A stretch of 24,500 nucleotides of DNA from an uncultured bacterium (GTDB lineage: Bacteria > Planctomycetota > Uabimicrobiia > Uabimicrobiales > JABWCH01), in contig CALKWO010000113.1 of NCBI GenBank assembly GCA_938003875.1, positions 1 to 24,500 on the forward strand. The letters are read 5' to 3'. Under the pieces are notes generated by a model. The model did not search any database. It worked only from the letters and a program-made list of their open reading frames with translations, and was not told where the DNA came from. Below are positions 15,155 through 23,500 of this stretch, piece by piece; the stretch's first letter is position 1, and each line of letters starts with the position of its first letter. The position numbers and the translations under genes are program-made.

Positions 15155-16441
15155 ATGGAAAAGCTTTTTTTCTTAAAAGAAAAAGGAACGAACTTCCGTA
15201 CAGAATTGATAGCAGGAATCACGACTTTCATGACTATGGCCTATATCCTGGCAGTCAACCCCGCCATTCTCTCCGAAGCGGGGATGCCTCGTGGCAGCGT
15301 TTTTACTGCAACGGTTCTTGCTTCTTGTATTGCCACTCTTTTTATGGGGATTATGGCCAATTTGCCCATTGCCCTCGCACCAGGAATGGGCTTGAATGCT
15401 TTTTTCGCCTATAGCGTTGTTTTGAATATGGGATATTCCTGGCAACTGGCCCTTACTGCTGTTTTTGTAGAAGGGATTCTGTTCATCATTATGTCTTTTT
15501 TCCAGATACGAGAAGCCATAGTCGCTTCGATTCCCAGGAATATCAAAAGTGCTGTTTCTGTCGGGATTGGCCTTTTCATCGCTTTTATTGGTCTTCAAAA
15601 TGCAGAAATTATCGTCAAGAATCCAGCGACCATGGTTTGCCTGGGAAAAATTACCTCTGGGCCTGCTATTCTGGCGATCTTAGGGCTTATGCTTACCAGC
15701 TTTCTTCTTGCTAAAAAAGTCAAAGGTGCCCTTCTGATAGGAATGATAGCAACAACAATGCTCGGCATTCCTTTAGGGATAACAAAGATTTCCGAAGGCT
15801 GGAATCCTGTTAGCACACCTGCTGCTCCCCTTTGGTTTCAATTCCAGTTCGATAAAATTTTTACTCTGGATTTTCTGGTTGTGCTATTCACTTTTCTTTT
15901 TGTGGATATTTTCGATACCATTGGAACGCTTGTCGGTGTAACAACGCAGGGAGGGATGATACAAGAAGATGGCCAAATTCCCAAAGTAAAACAAGCCCTT
16001 CTTTCGGATGCTATTGGGACTGTTGTGGGTGCCTGTCTTGGTACTTCCACTGTTACTTCCTATATAGAAAGTGCCTCTGGCGTTGCCGAAGGTGGAAAGA
16101 CAGGGTTGACAGCCATAGTAACAGGAATTCTTTTCCTCTGCGCCCTTTTTTTAGCTCCGATTTTTCTCCTTGTTCCTAAAGCAGCAACAGCACCCATTTT
16201 AATTCTCGTTGGCCTTTTCATGCTTTCCCCTATAAAGGAAATAGATCTGTCGGATTTTACAGAATCTTTTCCAGCATATCTTACGATACTCATCATGCCC
16301 CTTAGCTATTCGATAGCAGAAGGACTTGTGTTTGGTATTCTTGCCTATGTATTCATAAAGGCATCGTGTGGAAAAATCAAGGAAATCCCTGTAGTTACGT
16401 GGGTTCTCACAATTTTTTTTATACTCAAGCACATTGTTTAA
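15155..16441 (+). CDS. NCS2 purine (adenine/guanine/hypoxanthine) permease
   Basis: A proton-coupled nucleobase transporter of the AzgA/PbuG branch of NCS2, in the inner membrane. The 428 residues begin with the family N-terminus FRTELIAGITTFMTMAYILAVNP. They continue with IALAPGMGLNAFFAYSVV, the VGIGLFIAFIGLQNAEI stretch, FVDIFDTIGTLVGV and CLGTSTVTSYIESASGVAEGGKTGLTA, all diagnostic for GhxP/PbuG-type permeases. ATG15155 is preferred over TTG15146 because AAAAGGGG at 15137-15144 gives correct spacing. It follows the MFS gene after 26 nt and is the last gene of the plus-strand run. Exact purine preference is not readable. Confidence 0.93.
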   Translation: MEKLFFLKEKGTNFRTELIAGITTFMTMAYILAVNPAILSEAGMPRGSVFTATVLASCIATLFMGIMANLPIALAPGMGLNAFFAYSVVLNMGYSWQLALTAVFVEGILFIIMSFFQIREAIVASIPRNIKSAVSVGIGLFIAFIGLQNAEIIVKNPATMVCLGKITSGPAILAILGLMLTSFLLAKKVKGALLIGMIATTMLGIPLGITKISEGWNPVSTPAAPLWFQFQFDKIFTLDFLVVLFTFLFVDIFDTIGTLVGVTTQGGMIQEDGQIPKVKQALLSDAIGTVVGACLGTSTVTSYIESASGVAEGGKTGLTAIVTGILFLCALFLAPIFLLVPKAATAPILILVGLFMLSPIKEIDLSDFTESFPAYLTILIMPLSYSIAEGLVFGILAYVFIKASCGKIKEIPVVTWVLTIFFILKHIV

Positions 16442-16554
16442 AAAAAAAATTTGCCATTCTTTTGTTTTTATCCCATAATAGTAAAATGAGAAGGGCATGC
16501 AGTTTCTTTTTGTGACAGTGTACCTAATGCGTATTAATTTAATATATTGTATTG

Positions 16555-16644
16555 CAATAGATTGTAGCCGCAGGGTTGCGACAAAAAAGACGTGTCTACT
16601 CAAAAGCCCAACGCCAGCGCAATCCCTGCGCCTTTTACCAATAG
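16555..16644 (+). repeat. 90-bp hairpin repeat, copy A
   Basis: An element bounded by CAATAG on both sides (16555-16560 and 16639-16644). Inside, the arms CGCAGGGTTGCG (16569-16580) and CGCAATCCCTGCG (16618-16630) pair over 12 bp with one bulged T. The outer sequence GTAGCCGCAGG and the end CCTGCGCCTTTT are shared with copy B, and copy C has close variants. It lies 3' of the purine permease. Confidence 0.8.
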
Positions 16645-16648
16645 AGAC

Positions 16649-16682
16649 TAACTGGATCGGAAGTTTTTATCTGATCCAGTTA
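16649..16682. terminator. Strong hairpin between repeat copies A and B
   Basis: TAACTGGATCGGA (16649-16661) pairs with TCTGATCCAGTTA (16670-16682), 13 bp with one G-T, around an 8-nt loop. It is probably the terminator of the purine permease transcript, though no T tract follows. It lies between two opposed repeat copies and could be part of a compound structure. Confidence 0.55.
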
Positions 16683-16687
16683 GAAGC

Positions 16688-16777
16688 CATTGCAAGAGGC
16701 GCAGGTTTGGGCTGGCCAAGTCTTTTCTGTATGCCTTGTTCTATACGGCCCAAACCTGCGGCTACAAATCATTGCAA
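16688..16777 (-). repeat. 90-bp hairpin repeat, copy B (inverted)
   Basis: The same family as copy A on the other strand and exactly the same length. It is flanked by a perfect 8-bp direct repeat CATTGCAA (16688-16695 and 16770-16777). On the minus strand the arms are CGCAGGTTTGGGC and GCCCAAACCTGCG, a perfect 13-bp stem. These arms differ from copy A in both halves in a compensating way. The ends GTAGCCGCAGG and CCTGCGCCT are conserved. Confidence 0.8.
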
Positions 16778-16801
16778 TAAAAGCGATTTAGGAGTCAGAA
16801 A

Positions 16802-17578
16802 ATGCCAAAAAAAATGTTTGTTGTATTCTTGATCTTTGTATTTTCAATGTCTATGGTCTATAGCGATCCCCCCAAAAAAAATTCTATTCCTGAGCCTATG
16901 ATGGGCAAAAAGCCTCCTGTCGATGATGGAAAAAAAGTCCAGCCTCCTACACAACGTTTCCAAGACATGCAAATCACTCCTCAAACAAAATCTCTCAAGA
17001 GCAAACAGCAGTTTCAGAAAAAAACCAAAGCAAGAGCTGGCGTTACCTATATCTATCCCCCTTATGAAGAAGCCTGGGAACAAATCTGGAAAAAAGGGAC
17101 AGGCCAGACAGGAAAAGTCCTGGCGGAAAAAGATGGCTATACATTCCACTCTGGCAGCTCCTATGCCTGGGGTATGGCAACATCCCGATGCTGGCTAGGT
17201 TTTTACTACGTCCCTCCCAGAACGGGCCGATACAACATCCAGATCGAAGCTTATCAGGAAGGCACATTGCGCACATATCTTGCAAGCCAGGGAGAAGTAT
17301 ATGCCTATCGAAATATTGGAGTTTCTATAGAAGGAGTAGATTGGGCAGGAAAAACACTAAGCGATCTCTATTTCAATCGTCCTGTAGGAGAGAAAAACCA
17401 TCACTTCGCCGACTGGAATACAGTTGGAAAAGAATTTACTTTAGAAGCAGGTCGTACCTATTGGATTACAGGATATAGCGAAGTAGGCGGATGGTCTTCT
17501 GGCGACTCAAACGCATGGCAAACCACAAGTGCTGTCTCTGCCATAGGCCCCTTTGTTATACAATTCTTAGGAAAATAA
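16802..17578 (+). CDS. Secreted protein of unknown function
   Basis: I do not recognise this 258-residue protein. It has a clear signal peptide (basic MPKK, hydrophobic run, cut near VYS-DPP at residue 21). A linker of about 60 residues follows, rich in Pro, Lys and Gln (to about residue 78). The rest looks like a single beta-rich domain with many Tyr, Trp and Gly: CWLGFYYVPPRTGRYNIQIEAY, then VDWAGKTLSDLYF and TYWITGYSEVGGWSSGDS. This pattern resembles small jelly-roll sensors or coat proteins, without a clear family. There is no PEP-CTERM tail. TAGGAG at 16789-16794 supports ATG16802. It stands alone between the repeat cluster and a hairpin. Confidence 0.75.
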   Translation: MPKKMFVVFLIFVFSMSMVYSDPPKKNSIPEPMMGKKPPVDDGKKVQPPTQRFQDMQITPQTKSLKSKQQFQKKTKARAGVTYIYPPYEEAWEQIWKKGTGQTGKVLAEKDGYTFHSGSSYAWGMATSRCWLGFYYVPPRTGRYNIQIEAYQEGTLRTYLASQGEVYAYRNIGVSIEGVDWAGKTLSDLYFNRPVGEKNHHFADWNTVGKEFTLEAGRTYWITGYSEVGGWSSGDSNAWQTTSAVSAIGPFVIQFLGK

Positions 17579-17600
17579 TCCCAAAAAACATGCCTTCTTT

Positions 17601-17626
17601 ATTGCTGCCATTTACATGGCAGCAAT
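17601..17626. terminator. Hairpin between convergent genes
   Basis: ATTGCTGCCA (17601-17610) / TGGCAGCAAT (17617-17626), 10 bp with a 6-nt loop, lies 22 nt after the secreted-protein stop and before the converging gene at 17665. It could serve both strands; T tracts are weak. Confidence 0.6.
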
Positions 17627-17664
17627 GCCCACGATTTTAATGATACCACAGCCAGATTACGTGT

Positions 17665-18312
17665 TTAATTCAATTTAAGAGAATCTATGATTCTATCCAG
17701 GATTTTCTTGTTTTTTTGCTGTGGATAATGGAAAAAGGCAAGCCTTCTTGTACTCCCTAGATAATCGATAGGCGGGGGGTTTTCTGCAAAGGGATCTTGC
17801 AGAAGCTCACGATAGTTTTTAGGGTAAATAAGCAAAATGCCACATAGGATAGTTTTTTCCTTTTCCTGCTGGCTTTCTGGAATATATAAACCAATATTAA
17901 GAGCAGGACGGCATCGAAGTGTTTCCACCCATTCTCCTTTTAGGTTCACAAATTCTGCCTGGGCAATGGGATGAATAGCCTCCTTTACCTGATCCAGTAT
18001 CTCTTTTCTAAGACGCGATTCTATGGTGGCTGTAGGAACAGGAATATAAGGCTGCTTTTTGTATACTTCTGATACGATTTGCAATGGTGGGCTTTGCTCT
18101 TTTTTTTCAGGAAGTATATGAGCCAGTGCATTGGGATAAAAAAAGAGTATCCCTGATATCAGAAAAAGAATCGAATGATTGTATGAATAAGGCCTAGGAA
18201 AACAGGGCGTATACAGCCTTAGCAAAGCTATGAGAATAGAATTTACCTTAGCCTGCAATAAGGGCAAAATTTTGAAATTCCTATGCCTAAATATAGTGTA
18301 TTGCTTTTTCAA
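17665..18312 (-). CDS. Unknown membrane-anchored or secreted protein
   Basis: A 215-residue protein I cannot assign. It would start at TTG18312, directly after an in-frame TGA, with AAGGA 9 nt upstream; no in-frame ATG exists further in. Residues about 48-63 form one hydrophobic stretch (HSILFLISGILFFYPNALA) that could be a late signal peptide or an anchor, preceded by a 45-residue basic segment. The part after residue 66 is soluble, with a helix near residues 95-115 (TIESRLRKEILDQVKEAI) and beta strands after it; GLYIPESQ and GILLIYPKNY stand out. The basic leader is unusual for a signal peptide. It lies downstream of prfB on the same strand, 114 nt after its stop. Confidence 0.6.
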   Translation of the reverse strand: MKKQYTIFRHRNFKILPLLQAKVNSILIALLRLYTPCFPRPYSYNHSILFLISGILFFYPNALAHILPEKKEQSPPLQIVSEVYKKQPYIPVPTATIESRLRKEILDQVKEAIHPIAQAEFVNLKGEWVETLRCRPALNIGLYIPESQQEKEKTILCGILLIYPKNYRELLQDPFAENPPPIDYLGSTRRLAFFHYPQQKNKKILDRIIDSLKLN

Positions 18313-18426
18313 TCAGGGATATCCTTGCAAATGATTATGACATTTTCGATTGCTTCCTCAATAGAAAACCTTTTCCTGGCAATGATGGATAGACTCTATG
18401 TAAAATCGCCACATTAGAAAAAGTAA

Positions 18427-19540
18427 CTATTTGTCAGCATCCAGCAACAAATAGGCTTCTATGAATTTTTCTATCTCCCCTTCCAATACAGCCTGAGCAT
18501 TGCCCATTTCCATGTTTGTCCTATGATCCTTTACCAAAGTATAGGGCTGTAATGTATAAGAGCGAATCTGGTTACTCCAGGATGCCTGCGCTTTGCTCCC
18601 GTATGCTTTATTGATAGCGTCCTGTTTCTCTTTTTGCCGTCGCTGATAAAGGCGTGCATAGAGAATTTTCATTGCTGTGGCTTTATTTTTGTGCTGTGAA
18701 CGCTCATTCTGGCAACAAACGACGATTCCTGTTGGATAATGGGTAATTCTGACTGCGGAATCCGTAACGTTGACATGCTGTCCTCCTGCTCCTGATGAGC
18801 GATAGCAATCAATCCTGATATCTTTTTCATTGACTTCAATAGGAATATCTTCATCATATTCGGGGACGACATCTACTGCAGCAAAGGAAGTATGCCGTCT
18901 TGCATTAGCATCAAAAGGAGAAATGCGTACCAGACGATGTACACCACGCTCGGATTTAAGATAGCCATAAGCCCAGGGGCCTTTTACATATACTGTAGCA
19001 CTTTTAATACCGCCTTCTTCTTCTACAGCATACTCAACGGTATCCAACTGAAATCCCTTTTTACTACAATATCTTGAATACATTCGCAATAGCATATTCG
19101 CCCAATCACAGGCATCCTTTCCTCCAGAACCAGCCTGTATGGATAGAAAAGCATTTTTGCCATCATCTTCGTGTTTGAAAGTAGCTTTGAGGGTGATTTT
19201 TTTTAGCTCAGACTCGCACTTGCCTAAATCGGAATGTACATCTTCTAAAGCCTTTTCATCATTTTCTTCCACTGCTAAGGAAAAAAGCAATTCTATTTCT
19301 TCTATTTTTGAGTTTATTTCAAGCAAAGGTTCAACGATTTGCTTCGTCTTTTTTAGCTTTTCAATTACTTCATTTCTTTTCTCTTCTGTTAAATTCCAAA
19401 AAGCAGAATCGGAAATCTGGCTTTCCAACTCAGAAAGCTTATTTTGGTTTTGTGCCAAGTCAAAGAGATTCCTTTAACTGTTCCAGATGATCTTTATTCA
19501 CTTTTAGTCTTTCGCGAATCTCTTCTTTGCCTAATATCAT
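18427..19540 (-). CDS. prfB: Peptide chain release factor 2 (programmed +1 frameshift)
   Basis: RF2 ends translation at UGA and UAA. The gene is in two frames joined at an in-frame TGA. Frame 0 begins at ATG19540 with AAAGGA upstream and reads MILGKEEIRERLKVN and on to KESL, then TGA (19460-19462). A +1 shift at CTT-TGA-C continues as DLAQNQNKLSELE and gives 370 residues in total, the normal length. The stop-recognition motif SPF is at residues 207-209 (VRISPFDAN) and the catalytic GGQ at 252-254 (SSGAGGQHVN). The TTG at 19458 is a codon inside the gene, not the true start. Efficient shifting needs low RF2, so the gene regulates itself. It follows a sugar-isomerase-like gene by 69 nt. Confidence 0.97.
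19459..19474 (-). promoter_or_regulatory. RF2 recoding site
   Basis: On the minus strand the site reads AAGGAATCTCTTTGAC: an internal Shine-Dalgarno-like AAGGA three to four bases before the slippery CTT, the UGA stop and the following C. This is the standard prfB arrangement, with a slightly weaker internal ribosome site than AGGGGG of Escherichia coli. Confidence 0.95.
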
Positions 19541-19609
19541 TATGATACATCCTTTCTATAAAATTAACAAAAATATATTTTTTTTTGTAGATCTTTGCCT
19601 CTTATATTC

Positions 19610-20446
19610 TTACTCCACCAATCCTGCCTGTTGGAGGTGCTGGAAGGCAAAAAAAACTTCCTGGAGGCTAAAGCGGCTGTCTATTCGTAAAACACGAATA
19701 GCTTGTTTAGGAAGATCGTTTTTGATGTCTTTGAACGAAATTTCGCCTGTTCCTGCTGGATACAGCCCTTCCATCCCCGTGGCATCTTCCAAATGGACTC
19801 CTGCCATATTCCTGGCATATTGAAATAGCCAGGGTTCCTGGCCTTCCATACCAAATTTTTGCAGAAAATGGCAGTTTACAGGATTATGCCAGTAAGCCAG
19901 CCGAATGGATTTCAGGTCGTCCAGAATGGCTTCCATCTCTGCAAAGAGAGGAAAATCTTCCAAATGCCTTGCAGGGGCTAAGCACCAGACCAGATCAGGG
20001 TATTTTTTTGCTATATCGAAAAGAATACGGCAGATTCTTTCCAGGTAAGGCGCGGCTTTCTTTTTACGCAAAGCAATTTTTTGCTCTGGAGATATTTTTT
20101 CCAGCTCTGTAAAAGGGAATTCTTCCCATGAAATACGTCCTGGCCATACAATCACATAAGGCGTTTGAAGTGCGATTGCTTTATTTGCAGCTTCTGCCAA
20201 TCGGTGGCAGGCCTTATCTCTTTCCTGAGCCATAGGAGAGCAAAGTGAAGGGATTTCTTCTTTGCTTTCCCAGGGACAACGCATGGCTATGTTGGAAATT
20301 TTAAGAGGGGTCTGCTTCAAAAAAGAAGGATCGATAGAATGGTCTTCCATAGCTTCAAATGCATAGATATTATTAGACCAAAAAGGCGGATAGTATTCTT
20401 CTGGAGCAAGGTTAGAAAACCGCCACAATGTAGAAAACGAAAACAT
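19610..20446 (-). CDS. Xylose-isomerase-like TIM barrel protein
   Basis: A 278-residue protein of the sugar phosphate isomerase/epimerase or AP-endonuclease-2 superfamily. Near the C-terminus GVHLEDATGM, then GTGEISFKDIKNDL, then VLRIDSRFSLQEV follow the barrel pattern, in which HLxD and G-x-G-x-(I/V)-x-F are metal- and substrate-binding segments. LAYWHNPVNCHFLQKFG corresponds to an earlier strand in which the family has D-x-G-H. The Asp is replaced, so metal binding may be altered. Start ATG20446 has AAAGGAA at good distance. It lies 69 nt upstream of prfB on the same strand and is separated from the GlmS-like gene by repeat copy C. Reaction is unknown. Confidence 0.75.
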   Translation of the reverse strand: MFSFSTLWRFSNLAPEEYYPPFWSNNIYAFEAMEDHSIDPSFLKQTPLKISNIAMRCPWESKEEIPSLCSPMAQERDKACHRLAEAANKAIALQTPYVIVWPGRISWEEFPFTELEKISPEQKIALRKKKAAPYLERICRILFDIAKKYPDLVWCLAPARHLEDFPLFAEMEAILDDLKSIRLAYWHNPVNCHFLQKFGMEGQEPWLFQYARNMAGVHLEDATGMEGLYPAGTGEISFKDIKNDLPKQAIRVLRIDSRFSLQEVFFAFQHLQQAGLVE

Positions 20447-20471
20447 ACTACTATTTCCTTTTATGAAATTT

Positions 20472-20559
20472 CAATAGATGTAGCTGCAGGGTTGCGCTGA
20501 AAGAGCCATGTCTTCTCAATAGCCGAACATCAGCGCAATCCCTGCGTCTTTGCGCAATA
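20472..20559 (+). repeat. 90-bp hairpin repeat, copy C
   Basis: The third copy of the family, about 3.9 kb from copy A. Arms 20486-20499 (GCAGGGTTGCGCTG) and 20531-20545 (CAGCGCAATCCCTGC) form a 14-bp stem with the same bulged T as copy A. The ends are CAATAG on the left and CAATA on the right. It lies in the spacer between the sugar-isomerase-like gene and the GlmS-like gene. Confidence 0.8.
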
Positions 20560-20562
20560 CTT

Positions 20563-23500
20563 TTATGCTTTTTTTTGCTTCATGATTATTTCCTGCGCTA
20601 TATTATCCGCTTCATTGGAGCAAAGTATAGGAACAGGGACTAAATTCAGCAAATTGTCTGACCAGGGAATATTGGCTTCTGTAACCATGTTCTGGATTTC
20701 TTCATATTCAGAATATACAAGGGCTTTGGCCTCTTCAGGAGAAACTTTTTCTGCAAAATCAATATGAAAAAGAAGCTGGTGTGTTACGATATTTTGAGAG
20801 GAAAAGATAGGAATAATCAGAATAGGCTTTGAGTCTCCCAATCCATAGCCTATAAAAATATCGCCCTTCTGCACCACACTTCGCTTTGTCCCTACCAGAG
20901 GCACAGGAGAGATGGCTGAACGTGAAGGCAAAGTAGCCGCAAATCCTTCTCTTCTCATCAATCGAATGGTACTTTCTTTCGTTGGCTGACCTGATATATT
21001 CAATCCTTGTATCTGATAATAGCTATAGCCTTTGATAGAAGCTATAGCATTTTGAATCGGTAGCAGGCGATGGACAATATGTTCTTTGAGCGTTTCTATG
21101 GGAACTCCTGCCTTCGCCAGAGCTTCGCAAAGAATGCCATGATCGTCTATTTCCAATCGGCTTGTGCCTACAGTAACTGTCTTTGCCTGATGCTTTATGG
21201 CATCAATAGGTCTCGCCATTTCTTCTACTGCACGGTGCAGGCGGTCTATAAGGGTATTCAGGATAGTGGTAGGCGATGCAACCTGCCCAAACTCTTCAAG
21301 GAATTGCTGCTTAGACATCCTTCCTGTTGCATGGGCGAGAAGTGTAGTGATTTCAGCACAGGTAGAAGGAGACAGAGAAGAGGTAAATAACCCTTGCTGC
21401 TTTCGCTGCTGGAATTCTCTGGCAAATTGAAGTATGTCTTTCTGTATTTCGGTGTTGCGTTCCAGACTGCTCTGGTTTCCTTGTGTGAGATTCATGACGA
21501 TTTGGTCTCTGAGTGCTGCGAAAAAACGAGATTGCCTGTGTATGCTCAAAGCAGCATAGTATCCAAACAAATGCCCTGCCAATGTGTTCAAAATCAAAGA
21601 AGAAAGCTCATCTGATTTTGGTACTTCGATAATGCCTACTGCATAAGGATCGAAACGTTTCTCTCCTTCCTGCGTAATGACAACAGGCAGAGAATTGTGT
21701 GCTTTGAAAATGGCTACGTCTTTTATAATATCGCCCAGAACGCCATGAGGACTACCTGCTGCACACACCAGCACCAAAGGTTCGGAGGAAAGATCTATAT
21801 GCTTTTTATCCTCAACGTAATCACAGGCAATGGATTTATAGCAAAGCTCAGAAAGCTTGATTCGAATTTCCTGCGCAGCGACATAGTTTGCTCCGCTCCC
21901 TACAATGGCCCAGTGACGACGCAAAGGTACCCATTTTTCTGCCAGTTCCGCTATTTTTTCTTTTTGTGCAATGACACGCGAAAGAAGATCAGGCAAATCT
22001 TTAAGCGATTGCATTCTTTCTGCTATTTCCTGAGGAGATACACAATGGGTTGCCTGGCCGATAGCTACGGTGAGAATTTCTCCTGCTGTGACCTGAGAAT
22101 AGAAGGCTTTTGTGGAAGCAACGGACATCTCGATGTCCCTACCATCGCTTGTATAAAAGACACTGTCTACCATAGTCGTCACCTGAGAATTTCGGCGGTT
22201 CACGATGGACATGGTATAAGCACCACGCTTTTTTACCATATCTATGGCCCTGTTCGTGTCTGTTGTCGTTCCAGATTGTGTTACGGCAATGACAAGGCTA
22301 TCGCTCATATCAGGCTTCAGATAAAAACCCGATAGCTCTGAAGATTTCAGCCCTCTAACCTGAAATTTGTCTAAGGATTTTTCCATGCGGTATGCAATGG
22401 CAAAAGCCGCAATGCTTGCAGTTCCCTGTCCTATAGTATAGATCTTCTTGATTTTTTGAGTTTCCAAAGCTTCCAGGATTTTAGGAGAAAGAATTTTTTC
22501 TTGCTCTATATAGACATTACCTTCCTTCGCCTGGAATTTTCCTTTGATGGTATTGATCATAGAGGAGCGTGCCTGGTGGACCTCTTTGGCAAAAAAATGA
22601 GGAAAATTCTGACGGTCGATGTCTCTTGTGGTAATTTCCGCTTTTTTGACCTTTTCTGGAGTAAGATTTATAGGCGTTCCATCATAGTAGAAAGCTTGTA
22701 TCCCTTCCAGACCGCCTTTTTTGTGGTCTAATATGAATATCTGGCCTTGAGTTTCTGGTTTTCCTGGAACTCTTGGCGTTTCGCCATCCATAGCAAGATA
22801 ATATTCTGTATCTTCTACAATGCCATAGACTTCAGATGCAACAATATAACGATCTGATGCCAGACCAATATAAATAGCCTGCCCACTTCCTTTTAAAGCC
22901 AAAAAGACTTTTCCTGGCTCCCAATCGCTCTGTAAAGCAATTGCATGAGATCCCGTAAAGCCAGAAACAGCTTTACGAAAGGCCTCTTCCATGTTCAGAC
23001 CTTTTTGTACTTCTTGTTGTACTGCCATAGAAATAATTTTAGCATCTGTTGTAATGCGCTCGGAGATATAGACATTTTGATCCTGTGCTATTTTGGCTTT
23101 GAGTTCGTCATAGTTGTCGATATCGCCGTTGAGTACAGCAAAAATATGGCCTTTGCTTTTATAGTAAGGGTGAAATTCCAGAGCGGGAATTTCTTCTTCC
23201 ATACTTTTTGTCATGCAAACAAGAGCATTGTCTAAAGGATGGCAGTTGTAAATATTGATAATTCCATTGGAGGCCCATCGAGTATGGGAAAGATACTGAA
23301 TAGGATGAGAGCTATTAGCCAGAGCATAATGAAATATAGAATCTTCCTGTATCAGCTTTTTCATCTCAGCGACATTGTCTCCTAATTTGCCAACAGGGTT
23401 GCAAACTTTGAAGACGAAACTCAAAGAATAGCTGTCTTGTAAATGGCACTCTCGTATAGAAAGGGATATGAGTTCTGTATATTCTTTTCTTTCGATAAAC

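Noticed and set aside
21697..22335. Plus-strand 212-residue frame opposite the GlmS-like gene
   Set aside because: Composition rich in Cys, Phe and His and no motif; antisense shadow of the coding strand.
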